The notes below the pieces were generated by a model. It was not told the DNA's origin and made no database searches. It was given only the letters and a program-made list of their open reading frames with translations. Made by a program: the position numbers and the translations under genes. From Thermococcus camini (GTDB lineage Archaea > Methanobacteriota_B > Thermococci > Thermococcales > Thermococcaceae), in assembly GCF_904067545.1 (NCBI RefSeq), contig NZ_LR881183.1, positions 624,277 through 688,276 on the forward strand: a DNA stretch of 64,000 nucleotides, read 5' to 3'. This document shows, piece by piece, positions 1-9,046 of this stretch; within the stretch, counting starts at the first letter, position 1, and each line of letters begins with the position of its first letter.

Positions 1-311
1 TAGTTCTTCGCGAGCTTCCTGGCTTCCCTTGGGCTCTTGGCAAGTTCCTCAAGCTGCTCTCCACTAATCACATCAAGCCCGAGCTTTTTAGCCGCCTCGG
101 CAACGGCACCATCAGCGATGACCGCGATCTTGGGCTCCTTCCCACGACCGTGGGGCAGCACAACCTCAAGCTTAAACCTGTTCTCCGGCTTGCGGAGGTC
201 TATATCCTTGAGGTTGACTGCCACTTCGACGGTCTGTGTGAAGTTGCGCGGCTTAGCCCGGGCCTTCGCCTCCTTCACCGCTTCCACGAATTTCTGCCTG
301 TCAAAGGCCAT
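1..311 (-). CDS. rpl1: 50S ribosomal protein L1 (N-terminal part, cut by window edge)
   Basis: Large-subunit ribosomal protein that forms the L1 stalk, binds 23S rRNA and helps release deacylated tRNA. The readable N-terminal ~103 residues begin [20 protein letters not shown] and include the L1-type stretch [20 protein letters not shown]. The start ATG ends at 311, with a GAGGG-like ribosome binding site just upstream. The C-terminus lies left of the window, so the gene is partial only because of the edge. It follows rpl11 by about 79 nt in the ftsZ-secE-spt5-rpl11-rpl1 cluster and is probably co-transcribed. L1 autoregulation is known in some archaea, but I did not identify a mimic site here. 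Confidence 0.95.
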   Translation of the reverse strand, partial: MAFDRQKFVEAVKEAKARAKPRNFTQTVEVAVNLKDIDLRKPENRFKLEVVLPHGRGKEPKIAVIADGAVAEAAKKLGLDVISGEQLEELAKSPREARKLAKN

Positions 312-390
312 TTACAGCCCTCCTTTCGTTTTTGATTTAAGCCGGAAAAAGTCAAAGATGCCTAAAAAGAGGGATTTTTAAACTTTTCCC

Positions 391-882
391 TCACTCCTCG
401 GCGTTGGCGAAAATCTCGTCGTAAACGCCTTCGTCAATCTCCCTCTGAACTTCCCTGGGATCCTTGCCTTCGATGGTAACGCCCATGCTGAGGGCGGTAC
501 CGATGACCTCCTTCGCCGCAGCCTTAATGTCGGCCGCGAGCATCTGGTCAACCTTGGCCTTCGCTATTCTGATGACCTGCTCCATTGTCAGGTTCCCGAC
601 CGGGCTGTGGCCAGCCTCACTGGAGCCCTTCGGGGCGCCTATCTCTTTCTTGATGAGCTGGCTGACCGGTGGGACACCGACCTCGATCTCGAAGGTCTTC
701 TTCTTCGGGTCGGTGACGATGATCTTGACGGGAACCTGCATTCCCTCGAAGTCCTTGGTGGCCTTGTTTATCTCGTCAACGACCTGCTTGACGTTGAGTC
801 CGAGCGGACCGATGGCAGGACCGAGCGGGGGTCCGGGTGAAGCCTTTCCTCCCTCAACGAGCACCTCAACAACCTGTGCCAT
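391..882 (-). CDS. rpl11: 50S ribosomal protein L11
   Basis: Component of the GTPase-associated centre of the large subunit, binding 23S rRNA and contacting elongation factors. The 163-residue protein starts [20 protein letters not shown]; the proline/glycine-rich [19 protein letters not shown] segment is the L11 N-terminal signature, and the C-terminal RNA-binding domain follows. An upstream in-frame start would add ten residues, but the ATG at 882 has a GAGGTGAG site five bases before it and matches the family start, so I use it. It lies 26 nt after spt5 and 79 nt before rpl1. Confidence 0.96.
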   Translation of the reverse strand: MAQVVEVLVEGGKASPGPPLGPAIGPLGLNVKQVVDEINKATKDFEGMQVPVKIIVTDPKKKTFEIEVGVPPVSQLIKKEIGAPKGSSEAGHSPVGNLTMEQVIRIAKAKVDQMLAADIKAAAKEVIGTALSMGVTIEGKDPREVQREIDEGVYDEIFANAEE

Positions 883-908
883 TTTTCTCACCTCTGTCTG
901 TTGACCGT

Positions 909-1367
909 TCACTCCTTCTGGCGTTTGCTTATAAGTCTAACGTATTCGCCCCTCACCGTGACCGGAATCGGGACGATCGAGCCTATGAGTTCGACTACTA
1001 TCTCGTCCTTGGCTTCGTCGACCCTGACGACCTTGGCCTTCTCGCCCTTGAACGGGCCGGAGATGAGCTCAACGATGTCGCCGGGCTCGAAGCCGCTCAC
1101 AGCGGGCTTCTCCTCGAGGAAGTGCTCTATCTCCTCGAACTTGACCTCGCCGGGGAGGGTCCCCTTGGCGTGGCGTATGCCCTTTATGGCCTCATCCACG
1201 GCGCTTTTACTCGGCGCCTCTATGAAGATGTAGCCTTTAACCTTCGACGGCGCCAGTATGGCGTAAACTGGAAGGTTGTACGTCTTAATCTTGCTGTATA
1301 TCAGCTTGGCGGTGGTCTCTTCCTGTCCCACCGTGACACGCACTGTGAATATCTTGCCGTCGCTCAT
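909..1367 (-). CDS. spt5: Transcription elongation factor Spt5 (NusG family)
   Basis: Archaeal Spt5, which binds the RNA polymerase clamp with Spt4 and raises processivity. Of about 152 residues, the first ~85 form the NGN domain ([36 protein letters not shown]) and the C-terminal part is a KOW domain ([21 protein letters not shown]). A GTG three codons upstream is possible, but it lies within the GGGTGAG ribosome binding site, so the ATG at 1367 is preferred. Its place between secE and rpl11 is the arrangement expected for nusG/spt5 across prokaryotes. Confidence 0.95.
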   Translation of the reverse strand: MSDGKIFTVRVTVGQEETTAKLIYSKIKTYNLPVYAILAPSKVKGYIFIEAPSKSAVDEAIKGIRHAKGTLPGEVKFEEIEHFLEEKPAVSGFEPGDIVELISGPFKGEKAKVVRVDEAKDEIVVELIGSIVPIPVTVRGEYVRLISKRQKE

Positions 1368-1387
1368 CGCTCTCACCCGTGAACAGT

Positions 1388-1573
1388 TCAGGCCCCTGTA
1401 ATCAGGTAGCCTATCAGGCGGAGTATAAGGCCAATGGTACCTATCAGGAGCATTCCGATGCCGGTTATCTTCGCTGCCATCTTAAATTCCTTCATTCCCG
1501 GCTTTTTAGTGACCATCAAAACCCTCCGCGACTCCGCGAAGAAGCTTTTAAGCTTTTCCGTGGTCGTTGCCAC
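1388..1573 (-). CDS. secE: Preprotein translocase subunit SecE (Sec61 gamma)
   Basis: Small essential subunit clamping the SecY channel in the cytoplasmic membrane. It has about 61 residues: an amphipathic cytosolic helix ([20 protein letters not shown]) followed by one membrane helix ([20 protein letters not shown]). A GTG three codons upstream lies inside the GAGGTGA ribosome binding site, so the second GTG, at 1573, is the more likely start. It sits 37 nt after ftsZ and 20 nt before spt5 on the same strand. Confidence 0.92.
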   Translation of the reverse strand: MATTTEKLKSFFAESRRVLMVTKKPGMKEFKMAAKITGIGMLLIGTIGLILRLIGYLITGA

Positions 1574-1610
1574 TCCCGTCACCTCGCTAAATTTTGAAAA
1601 TGAAAGTTAC

Positions 1611-2732
1611 TCAGAGCTCCTCAAGATCGAGCTTAATAACTTTTCTCTCCTGCTCCTCACCGTAGTAGCCCGGTTCCTCCTCGGCCACCGCGTAGGGTGA
1701 GCTGACGCCGGTGACCACGATGAGGATGCGGATCATCTTCTCCAGCTCCTCGTCGAGCTGGATACCCCAGATGACCTGCGCCTCCGGGTCGAGCTTGCTC
1801 GTGACGAGTTCGATGATCTGCTGGGCCTCCTCGAGCTTGACGTCGCTTCCGCTGATGCTTATCAAAGCTCCCTTGGCACCGCTTATGTCAACATCGAGGA
1901 GCGGGCTGTTCAAAGCTTGCTGGGCAGCTTCGAGGGCCCTCTTCTCGCTGTCGCTCTCGCCGATACCGATCATGGCGACGCCGCCGTCCTTCATGACGGC
2001 GCGAACGTCGTTGAAATCGAGGTTGACGAGACCGGGCTTGGTGATGAGCTCGGTGATGCCCTTAACGGCCTGGACGAGTATCTCGTCGGCGACCTTGAAG
2101 GCCATGTGGATCGGCAGGTTCGGGGCAACCTCCATGAGCTTGTCGTTCGGAATGACTATGACGGTGTCGCTGTTCCTCCTGAGCCTTTCCAGGCCGTACT
2201 CGGCGTTCTTTATCCTCCTGATGCCCTCAACCGTGAATGGGAGGGTGACGACGGAGACTGTGAGGGCCCCCATCTTCTTGGCGATCTCGGCAACGACCGG
2301 AGCAGCACCGGTGCCGGTACCTCCACCGAGACCGCAGGTGATGAAGACCATGTCCGCTCCTTCAAGAGCCTCCCTTATCTCGCGCTCGCTCTCCTTGGCG
2401 GCCTCCTCACCCATCTTGGGGTTGTTCCCTGCTCCGAGGCCGCGGGTGAGTTCCTTACCGATGAGTATCTTCTTGTGAGCGCGAACCTTGAGGAGGTCCT
2501 GGGCGTCCGTGTTTATTGCGACAACCTTAGCGCCCTGAATACCAACCTGCATCATCCTGTTAATGGTGTTACAGCCGGCACCGCCGACACCAACGACATT
2601 AATCTTAGCCTGAATCTGCTCAAGGATCCTCCTGAGCTCCTCATCGATGTCAGTCTGGGGGGCCTGGGCCTCCGGCACCTTGTTAAGGCCGGCGGAGGTT
2701 CTTTCAATGGCATCTTCAATCAGCTTCAGCAT
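1611..2732 (-). CDS. ftsZ: Cell division protein FtsZ
   Basis: Tubulin-like GTPase that forms the cytokinetic ring. The 373-residue protein has the nucleotide-binding N-terminal glycine loop ([17 protein letters not shown], about residues 44-60), the tubulin signature GGGTGTG at about 136-142, and the catalytic T7-type region ([12 protein letters not shown]). The C-terminal domain ends in an acidic tail. An ATG twelve codons upstream exists, but the ATG at 2732 has a GGAGGGTGA site and a normal FtsZ start. It heads the secE-spt5-rpl11-rpl1 run. A shorter, degenerate paralogue lies at 39390-40145. Confidence 0.96.
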   Translation of the reverse strand: MLKLIEDAIERTSAGLNKVPEAQAPQTDIDEELRRILEQIQAKINVVGVGGAGCNTINRMMQVGIQGAKVVAINTDAQDLLKVRAHKKILIGKELTRGLGAGNNPKMGEEAAKESEREIREALEGADMVFITCGLGGGTGTGAAPVVAEIAKKMGALTVSVVTLPFTVEGIRRIKNAEYGLERLRRNSDTVIVIPNDKLMEVAPNLPIHMAFKVADEILVQAVKGITELITKPGLVNLDFNDVRAVMKDGGVAMIGIGESDSEKRALEAAQQALNSPLLDVDISGAKGALISISGSDVKLEEAQQIIELVTSKLDPEAQVIWGIQLDEELEKMIRILIVVTGVSSPYAVAEEEPGYYGEEQERKVIKLDLEEL

Positions 2733-2782
2733 CTTTTCACCCTCCGGGCAATTTAACATCTGTTCCACTTTGTACGCAGGTA

Positions 2783-2793
2783 GTATATAAATT
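2783..2793 (-). promoter_or_regulatory. TATA box for the ftsZ cluster
   Basis: On the minus strand an AATTTATATAC element lies about 50 bp upstream of the ftsZ ATG, placing transcription start about 25 nt downstream near 2760. It is the only clear TATA-like element before ftsZ and would serve the whole ftsZ-secE-spt5-rpl11-rpl1 unit. Inferred from motif and spacing. Confidence 0.6.
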
Positions 2794-2853
2794 TAGCTAA
2801 GGACGAGTGTTGATTTTAAAATCCCGCTCAACATCTTTAAAGATTTCGCCCCT

Positions 2854-3672
2854 TCAGTCCCTTATGAACTCCAAGCCCAGTTCCTCGGCCAGTCTCTTCG
2901 CCAGCTGCCTGGTTTCACCCCTGCTGCCCTTCCAGTCAACGTAAATGGCATCGACTCTCCCCTGTGTTCTCTCAATGGCGCTGAGGAGAAGCGCCTCTTT
3001 AACTGGGTGTGCATACTTCGGGGCTATGTGGCTGAAAGCTATGTCGGTCTCAAGTGCCCTCTTGGTCTGCTTTGGGGCGTAGTGTCCGCCGCCTATGCCT
3101 ATGGCCACAGGGAACCTGGTGGTCTTATAGTTTTCAAGCACGTGGATTATCGTCTCGGCTATTATTTCCCCCGCCCTATCGTTGACCCACTCCTCCTCAC
3201 TCGAGCCTATCTCAATAAACAGGCTCGGCACGTCGAGCTCGCTGGGGCCGTGGTGCGTTGCCTCGTAGCAGACGGTCCAGCCGAGGTCGTTGAGCTCGTC
3301 CATTTTCATGAGGGCAAGCTTCATGGCCGCCGGCTGGGCTATGGCGAGGCTCTCGTCTTTCCCCCCGTACATCGCGTTCCCCCAGTTGCCGGTGACGTGG
3401 GTGGTAAGGGAGGGAAGCTTCTGCCTGCTGGAGTGACGCGAGGCGAATACTATGATATCCGGGGTGATTCCAAGCTGCCCTTTTATGGCCCCATCGAGGC
3501 CGTCGTAGTATATCATCTCATCGTTCGTCGTGAGGATGAGGGTGTCATCCTTTGAATAGATGGGATTGCCGTCGAACTCCCCTTCCGTCTCCTTGAATCC
3601 GAAGTTCTCGATGAGCTTTTTCATTATGTTCATGGAAGCCAGGTCGATCCTGGTTGTCATTATAACTTTCAT
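2854..3672 (-). CDS. dtdA: D-aminoacyl-tRNA deacylase (DtdA/GEK1 family)
   Basis: Zinc-dependent hydrolase that removes D-amino acids mischarged onto tRNA (archaeal/plant family, unrelated in fold to bacterial Dtd). It has 272 residues, start [20 protein letters not shown]. Family landmarks are the N-terminal ASMNI, the central [13 protein letters not shown], the [12 protein letters not shown] stretch with metal-binding-type histidines, and [10 protein letters not shown]. The length is typical. It is monocistronic, in the same direction as ftsZ but with its own intergenic region. The opposite-strand upstream neighbour is the TRAP transporter. Confidence 0.93.
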   Translation of the reverse strand: MKVIMTTRIDLASMNIMKKLIENFGFKETEGEFDGNPIYSKDDTLILTTNDEMIYYDGLDGAIKGQLGITPDIIVFASRHSSRQKLPSLTTHVTGNWGNAMYGGKDESLAIAQPAAMKLALMKMDELNDLGWTVCYEATHHGPSELDVPSLFIEIGSSEEEWVNDRAGEIIAETIIHVLENYKTTRFPVAIGIGGGHYAPKQTKRALETDIAFSHIAPKYAHPVKEALLLSAIERTQGRVDAIYVDWKGSRGETRQLAKRLAEELGLEFIRD

Positions 3673-3896
3673 TTTACAACCCCCACGGGAGATCCCCCTT
3701 CTGATTAAAAGGCTTTGCCCGGGTTCGAAATTCTACCTTTGTATAGTTCATATCGAGATTCTTACGTTTCACGTTGGCATCCAATGAAAGATTTACGAAA
3801 ATGTAACGCAAACTATATAACATACAATGTGCTTCAATATCCTAATGTGGTCGTTAGGCCATAAACGAACATTATAGTTTGGAGGTGTGCAGGACT
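3673..3896. promoter_or_regulatory. Divergent promoter region dtdA / TAXI-TRAP operon
   Basis: A 224-bp non-coding spacer between divergent genes. A TATA-like ACTATATAAC at 3812-3821 faces the transporter; start would fall near 3843, leaving a ~50-nt leader and the GGAGGTG site at 3881-3887. On the minus strand, CCTTTTAATC near 3703-3713 could serve dtdA. An imperfect dyad, TCGTTA with TAAACGA, lies around 3851-3868 downstream of the plus TATA and could be an operator. No other gene seen. Confidence 0.45.
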
Positions 3897-4928
3897 ATGA
3901 GAAAGTTTGTCTCAATAGGATTGGTTGTGGTTTTGCTTTTTGCGGTCTTTATTGCCGGTTGTATAAGCCCCGGAGGGGAAACCACCTCCTCCACAGGCCC
4001 AACCGAGAGCTACTCGGTGGAGATATACACCGGAGGAACCAGCGGCGTCTATTACCCGCTCGGCTCTGCCTACGCTAACATCCTCAACCAGTACAGCAGG
4101 GAGGAAACCGGGATAAAGATTGATGCCAGGGCCGTCACCAGCGGCGCCAGCGTTGCCAACGCTCAGGCCATTGGTGAAGGAAGGGCCCAGGCCGCTATAC
4201 TGCAGAACGACGTTGCTTTTTATGCCTACAAGGGAGTTATTCTCGATGCCTTTAAAGGCAAGCCCGTCACCAAGATCCGCGGTGTTGCGGCGCTCTACCC
4301 CGAGACCATTCAGTTCGTTGTTAAGGCGGACAGTAACATAAAGACCCTTGCTGACCTCAAGGGCAAGAAGGTTGCCGTTGGTGCCGCCGGAAGCGGTACT
4401 GCGGTAGCTGCCCAGCAGATACTGGAAGCGGCGGGGGTCTGGAACGACGTTGATAAGGTCTACCTCAAGTTCAGCGAGGCTGCTCAGCAGCTCAAGCTCG
4501 GTCAGATCGACGCAGCGGTTATAGTCTCGGGTGCCCCAACTCCGGCCATCGACCAGATAGCCGTTCAGACCCCTGTCAGGGTTCTCCCAATAGGGGAGGA
4601 TATCCTCAAGAAGCTTAAGGACAAGGGGTACATATTCTACGTCAGCCAGACCCTCCCGAAGGACACCTACAAGGGCATGACCGAGGATACACCCACCCTT
4701 GCCGTTAAAGCCATCCTCGTCGTCAGCGCCGACGTTCCAGATGACGTTGTTTACGCCATGACCAGGCTCCTCTTCCTCCACGTTGACGAGCTAAGGCAGG
4801 TTCACGCCAAGGCCCAGTACATAAGCTTTGACACGGCCCTTGACGGTATGAGCATTCCGCTCCATCCCGGGGCAGTCAAGTACTACGAGGAGAAGGGCAA
4901 GACAGTCCCCAGCGAATTAAAGCCGTGA
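3897..4928 (+). CDS. TAXI-family TRAP transporter solute-binding lipoprotein
   Basis: Extracytoplasmic binding component of a tripartite ATP-independent periplasmic (TRAP) transporter of the TAXI type, which delivers organic anions to a cation-coupled permease. Of 343 residues, the first 22 are a lipoprotein signal ending IAGC, so Cys22 is the likely lipidated residue; a Ser/Thr-rich linker (SPGGETTSS) follows. The mature protein opens with the family hallmark VEIYTGGTSGVYYPLGSAYA and contains LKGKKVAVGAAGSGTAVAAQ. ATG at 3897 fits GGAGGTG spacing; an upstream ATG would place charges before the signal. First gene of the operon with the DUF1850 protein and permease. The substrate cannot be read from sequence. 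Confidence 0.93.
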   Translation: MRKFVSIGLVVVLLFAVFIAGCISPGGETTSSTGPTESYSVEIYTGGTSGVYYPLGSAYANILNQYSREETGIKIDARAVTSGASVANAQAIGEGRAQAAILQNDVAFYAYKGVILDAFKGKPVTKIRGVAALYPETIQFVVKADSNIKTLADLKGKKVAVGAAGSGTAVAAQQILEAAGVWNDVDKVYLKFSEAAQQLKLGQIDAAVIVSGAPTPAIDQIAVQTPVRVLPIGEDILKKLKDKGYIFYVSQTLPKDTYKGMTEDTPTLAVKAILVVSADVPDDVVYAMTRLLFLHVDELRQVHAKAQYISFDTALDGMSIPLHPGAVKYYEEKGKTVPSELKP

Positions 4929-4939
4929 GGAGGGTCTCT

Positions 4940-5398
4940 TTGAGCCGGAAAACTCTTTCTTTTTTTGCAGTTGTTCTCACGTTTTTCCTGCTCTTTCTTC
5001 CTGTTAAAGCGGTTGAGATAACCGTTGATGGTGAATCCCACATTTATCCTCTTGGTTCCACGATCGAGATATCCTACGTCCACAGCGTTGAGCGGAGCCC
5101 CGTGGTGGAGGTGCTCGTCGCCAACGACACCGGTTTCTACGCCGTTGAAATGAGATGGAAGGACTTCGGGGCAGGCCTTCCCGAGGACATTCAGAACCTG
5201 ACGGACGGCTTTTACGTCAAGAAGACCCGCGATTACCTTGGGAGGGAATTCCGATACTGGTTCATCCCGATAAACCACGCGAACATCACCGTGGACGGTT
5301 CCCCCGTCATCGTGAACTCCGACGGCGGGAGGCGGATCATTGTGGATTTCTGCATCAAGCGTGTTCCGCTCATAATGAAACTCATTGGGAGGTGGTAA
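4940..5398 (+). CDS. DUF1850 family exported protein of the TRAP operon
   Basis: DUF1850 proteins regularly accompany TAXI-type TRAP transporters; their role is unknown. About 152 residues, with an N-terminal signal or anchor segment (LSFFAVVLTFFLLFLPVKA), then a beta-rich extracytoplasmic domain including ISYVHSVERSPVVEV, a DUF1850-like core. Start uncertain: GTG at 4925 overlaps the preceding TGA by four bases but has no ribosome binding site, whereas TTG at 4940 lies five bases after GGAGGG. I use 4940. Its stop lies one base before the next gene's start, so translation is probably coupled. Confidence 0.85.
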   Translation: MSRKTLSFFAVVLTFFLLFLPVKAVEITVDGESHIYPLGSTIEISYVHSVERSPVVEVLVANDTGFYAVEMRWKDFGAGLPEDIQNLTDGFYVKKTRDYLGREFRYWFIPINHANITVDGSPVIVNSDGGRRIIVDFCIKRVPLIMKLIGRW

Positions 5399-5399
5399 A

Positions 5400-7715
5400 G
5401 TGGCAGAGGAACCCAGTATAGACGTTGTTGAGATAGAGGAGGTCGTGATAGAGAGGACGAGGACCCTGTCCCCGAGGCTGGAGCTCGTGGTCAAGGTGGC
5501 GGCGGTGCTCATCGGCCTGTACGAGATTCTGTTCATCTTCAACTTCAACTACACGCTCTACGACCTCTTCCAGCGCCTCGGCGTGGAGCTGGAATTCCTG
5601 AGGATAACCTTCCAGCCCAAGCAGGGCGAGGCCTTCGTCATGGCCATGCTCATGGTGATAACCTTCCTCCTCTACCCTGTACGCAAGGGGGAGAAGTACC
5701 TCCGGAAGGTTTTCTCCTACGACTACGTCATGGGAGCCGCCGGAGTGGTCTCGATGCTCTACCTGTTTGCGGTCTACCAGCGCTACATACTGACCTCTTC
5801 CCTGAACCAGACCGACGTAATCTTCGGCCTGCTGGCCATAATAATGGTCATCGAGGCGACGCGGCGCGTCCTCGGTTGGGTCCTGCCCATGATAGTCGTT
5901 CTTTTCCTTCTCTACGGCGCCTACGCTATCAACTACGACTGGGTGCGCTTCGTCCAGCAGCTCTACTTCGATGAGGGAATCTTCGGAATCCCGTTCTTCG
6001 TCATGACCATCTACGTCTTCGCCTTCATATTCTTCGGTGCTTTCCTGCTGAGGATAGGCGTCAGCGATTACATCACCGAGTTCATGATAAGCCTCTTCGG
6101 AAAGAGGCCCGGCGGCCCGGCGAAGTCCGCGGTCATCTCGAGCGCCCTCATGGGAACGGTCAGCGGTTCGAGCGTTGCAAACGTCCTCACCACGGGAACC
6201 TTCACGATTCCCCTCATGAAGAAGGCCGGCTATCCGCCGGAAATAGCCGGAGCCGTTGAGCCGGTCGCTTCAACCGGCGGCCAGCTGATGCCACCGATAA
6301 TGGGCGCGGCGGCCTTCATCATGGCCGAGTTCCTCAATTTACCGTATAACAAGATTATCATCGCGGCCGTCCTTCCTGCTCTGGTCTACTACGGCGGGGT
6401 CTACCTCTTCATAGACCTCGAGACCAAGAGGCTGGGCCTTAAGGGCATGGCGGCCGAGGCCTTCAAGACCATGGCCTACTTCCTGCGCAAGCTCTACATC
6501 CTCCTGCCGATAGTCGTCATCACCGTTGCTCTCGTGTGGGGAATAGCGCCGCAGATAGCTGCTATATCGTCACTCGGAGTTGCCATATGGGTTGCGTGGA
6601 TATCAAGGGACGAGATATATGGAAATGAGAAGCTCTACGTCGCGGTCGCACTGCTGGCAACGCTCCTGATGTTCCTGGGTAAGGACGTCGGAAAGCAGAC
6701 CTCCATGGTTCTTCTGGTCATGTTCCTCCTGCTGGCCGTGCTAGGGGTAATGAAGAGGGGCGTCACCTTCAACGAGAAGTTCTACATAACCTCCCTCTTC
6801 CTGCTGTTCATAGCCCTGACCAAGTACCTTGGAATGGGCAAGGAGCAGATAGTTCTCATGACCGGCGTATTTGGAATAGTCTTCTCAATCCTCGTCGGCT
6901 ACCCTTCGGCACTCGACAGCGGCAGGATGATGTACCGCGCGACCTACGAGGCGATGATAGACGCCGGCAAAACCAGCGTCAGCGTCATGCTCGCGGCCGC
7001 CAGCGCGGGCCTCATACAGGGCGTCCTCACAATGACCGGCGAGCTTACAAACATCGGCTACCGCCTCATCAGCCTCACCCACGGAAACCTCTGGCTTCTC
7101 CTCCTGCTCACGATGGTCTTCAGCCTCATCCTCGGAATGGGTGTCCCCACGACCGCCAACTATATCATCACCTCACTCGTCGCCGCTCCAGCAATTTACA
7201 TGCTGGTCAGGAACATCGAACCCTACAACCAGCCGGTTCCGGGCTACACCGTCCTCATAGCCATGCTCGCGGCCCACTTCTTCGTCTTCTACTTCGGAAT
7301 CCTCGCAGACGTTACCCCACCGGTGGCCCTTGCCAGCTACGCCGGCTCGGCAATAGCAGGCGGCGACTTCTGGAAGACCGCTATGAATGCTGTGAAGTAC
7401 GCGCTCGCCGGTTACATAGGTCCGTACATATACTTCACCCACCCGGAGATGTTCCTCATAACGGTCTCTGAGTGGACTCCAGCGATGATACTGAGGGTGC
7501 TCTACTACCTGGTGGCAACGCTCTTCGTCATGTACCTCCTGGCGATAGCGCTGACCGGCTTCTACAGCACCCGCCTTAAGTCCTGGATGCGCGGAGTAAT
7601 CGGCGCCCTCGGTCTGGTAGGGGTGACCCTGAACCCCATCGTCATAGGGGCAGGGGTCGTGGCGTGGCTCGGCCTGAAGTTCTACGGGGCACGGTTCGAG
7701 AAGAGCGCCTCCTAG
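5400..7715 (+). CDS. TRAP transporter fused permease (4TM+12TM, TAXI type)
   Basis: Membrane permease of the TAXI TRAP system, fusing the small DctQ-like and large DctM-like subunits. About 771 residues with many hydrophobic segments over the whole length. The DctM part shows the conserved glycine/serine stretches SSALMGTVSGSSVANVLTTG and AVEPVASTGGQLMPPIMGAAAF (about residues 245-310), and in the second half LGMGVPTTANYIITSLVAAP and ADVTPPVALASYAGSAIAG, characteristic of the family. The GTG start at 5400 has GGAGGTG five bases upstream. It ends the operon; a T-rich tract after 7727 may terminate it. Confidence 0.94.
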   Translation: MAEEPSIDVVEIEEVVIERTRTLSPRLELVVKVAAVLIGLYEILFIFNFNYTLYDLFQRLGVELEFLRITFQPKQGEAFVMAMLMVITFLLYPVRKGEKYLRKVFSYDYVMGAAGVVSMLYLFAVYQRYILTSSLNQTDVIFGLLAIIMVIEATRRVLGWVLPMIVVLFLLYGAYAINYDWVRFVQQLYFDEGIFGIPFFVMTIYVFAFIFFGAFLLRIGVSDYITEFMISLFGKRPGGPAKSAVISSALMGTVSGSSVANVLTTGTFTIPLMKKAGYPPEIAGAVEPVASTGGQLMPPIMGAAAFIMAEFLNLPYNKIIIAAVLPALVYYGGVYLFIDLETKRLGLKGMAAEAFKTMAYFLRKLYILLPIVVITVALVWGIAPQIAAISSLGVAIWVAWISRDEIYGNEKLYVAVALLATLLMFLGKDVGKQTSMVLLVMFLLLAVLGVMKRGVTFNEKFYITSLFLLFIALTKYLGMGKEQIVLMTGVFGIVFSILVGYPSALDSGRMMYRATYEAMIDAGKTSVSVMLAAASAGLIQGVLTMTGELTNIGYRLISLTHGNLWLLLLLTMVFSLILGMGVPTTANYIITSLVAAPAIYMLVRNIEPYNQPVPGYTVLIAMLAAHFFVFYFGILADVTPPVALASYAGSAIAGGDFWKTAMNAVKYALAGYIGPYIYFTHPEMFLITVSEWTPAMILRVLYYLVATLFVMYLLAIALTGFYSTRLKSWMRGVIGALGLVGVTLNPIVIGAGVVAWLGLKFYGARFEKSAS

Positions 7716-7777
7716 CCTCTCGTTTTTACTTTTCCATTTGCCGCTTGTTCTGAAAAAGTCTGGAAATTGAAAAAAGC
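7716..7777. terminator. Intergenic end region between convergent genes
   Basis: A 62-bp gap between the convergent TRAP permease and fucose-isomerase-like genes. It holds a T-rich stretch on the plus strand (CGTTTTTACTTTTCC, about 7728-7742), and on the minus strand a T-rich CTTTTTTCAATTTCC at its left-reading end. These suit archaeal oligo-T termination in both directions. No hairpin seen. Confidence 0.4.
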
Positions 7778-8986
7778 TCAGTAGAGCATGACCTCGAAGC
7801 CCAGCTCGCTGAGCAGGTCCGCCAGCTCCTCGCTATCCACGTAGACCAGCAGGTGATGGTTTCCGAGGGTGCCGTCTATGAAGTCCATTGCGTCCTCTAT
7901 GCGGAGCTTCAGCTGGGTTCTGCATCTAAAGTTGCTGTGCTCCTGGCCGACGACCTCCACAGAGGCAACGACGGCCTTCCTTCCGCGTATCTTCAGGAGG
8001 CTGGCCTTCCCTTTGGGCAGCTGGACGTCGACGCCGACGCCCATGCCGCTCTCAAAGTGCGACCTGATGATGTACTTTCCGATGAGCGGTGCGGTGCAGT
8101 GGGCGAGGATTATGTGGCTTTCCCCGTAGTCGGCGATGTTGCCCATAAACGCTGGCCTGTCGAAGAAGCGCCTCGCTATCATCATGCCCATGAGTGCGTT
8201 CAGCTCGCCCTCGCACGCCGCTGGAATTCCCTCCGCGTTGAACATTGCCAGAGCCAGGCAGGGCGTCGCCTTGAGCTTGCCTATCAGGTCGAAGCAGCCG
8301 ATGGTAAAGCCGTCGAGCCTGTAGTCCTCCAGTATTCTCTTTATCGCCAGGTATATCCTTCCGGCCTTCACCAGGTCCTCCCTGTCAGGCTCCTTTATCT
8401 CAATAGCCTTTCCGACTATTTCCTCCACCACCTTCCAGCCTTCCGCCTCGGTGGTGGCCTCGTAGTACTCGTAGAACTTCTTGAGGCTTATCTTTGTGTA
8501 TGGGAGCTCGAACTTCTCGTTGATGAGCCAGGGCGAGACCCTGCCGATTATGCCGATGCGCATGCGGAGGAACTTATCGAGGGTCTCCTTCATGTCCTCG
8601 TATCCCAGAAGCGCCGCCTTCAGCTCGTTGAAGTCCTTCACCAGGGTTGAAGGGACGAGCCTGTCCCTGAAGTACTCCCTGAGCTCGATTCCAGCGGCAA
8701 GGGAGTTGTTGAACGGGTCGCCGTAGATGACTATCGGCCGCCGGTAAACGAAAAACTCCTTCAGCGGGCCTTCTGTGCCGCCGGTGAGGGGATAAAGGAC
8801 TATGGCATCAACCTCGTTGAAGTTGACCTCCTCTTTGGCTTCCCTGAAATCCTTCCGTGTTGAGATGAAGAACCCTCCAACAACCTCAAACTCCTTTGCG
8901 AGACCCGTTATGAACTCCGAGGCTTTCTTCTCAAAGGCCTTCGGGTTCGCAAGCTCGCTGACTCCAAAAACGACTCCGACCTTCAT
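7778..8986 (-). CDS. L-fucose/arabinose isomerase-like protein
   Basis: Member of the fucose isomerase-like superfamily (COG2407 type), a fold that interconverts aldoses and ketoses with a divalent metal. 402 residues, start MKVGVVFGVSELANPKAFEK. N-terminal half is Rossmann-like with VDAIVLYPLTGGTEG. The C-terminal half contains TPCLALAMFNAEGIPAACEGELNA and ILAHCTAPL, resembling the metal/substrate region of the superfamily. A 98-codon upstream extension is an artefact: the ATG at 8986 has AGGTGA five bases upstream. Monocistronic and divergent from the RNA-ligase partner. The true substrate is unknown; it may not be fucose. Confidence 0.75.
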   Translation of the reverse strand: MKVGVVFGVSELANPKAFEKKASEFITGLAKEFEVVGGFFISTRKDFREAKEEVNFNEVDAIVLYPLTGGTEGPLKEFFVYRRPIVIYGDPFNNSLAAGIELREYFRDRLVPSTLVKDFNELKAALLGYEDMKETLDKFLRMRIGIIGRVSPWLINEKFELPYTKISLKKFYEYYEATTEAEGWKVVEEIVGKAIEIKEPDREDLVKAGRIYLAIKRILEDYRLDGFTIGCFDLIGKLKATPCLALAMFNAEGIPAACEGELNALMGMMIARRFFDRPAFMGNIADYGESHIILAHCTAPLIGKYIIRSHFESGMGVGVDVQLPKGKASLLKIRGRKAVVASVEVVGQEHSNFRCRTQLKLRIEDAMDFIDGTLGNHHLLVYVDSEELADLLSELGFEVMLY

Positions 8987-9046
8987 GCTTTCACCTAACC
9001 GTTTTAAACTTCCGTGCTTAAATAAGCTTGTGGTGGTAGCGTGGCA

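Noticed and set aside
3851-3868. Dyad TCGTTA/TAAACGA before the TRAP operon as a firm operator
   Set aside because: One arm has an extra base; too weak to list as a separate site, mentioned only in the promoter entry.
3912-4781. 289-codon minus-strand frame opposite the TAXI binding protein
   Set aside because: Mirrors the codon pattern of the real gene on the other strand; no family resemblance or start signal.
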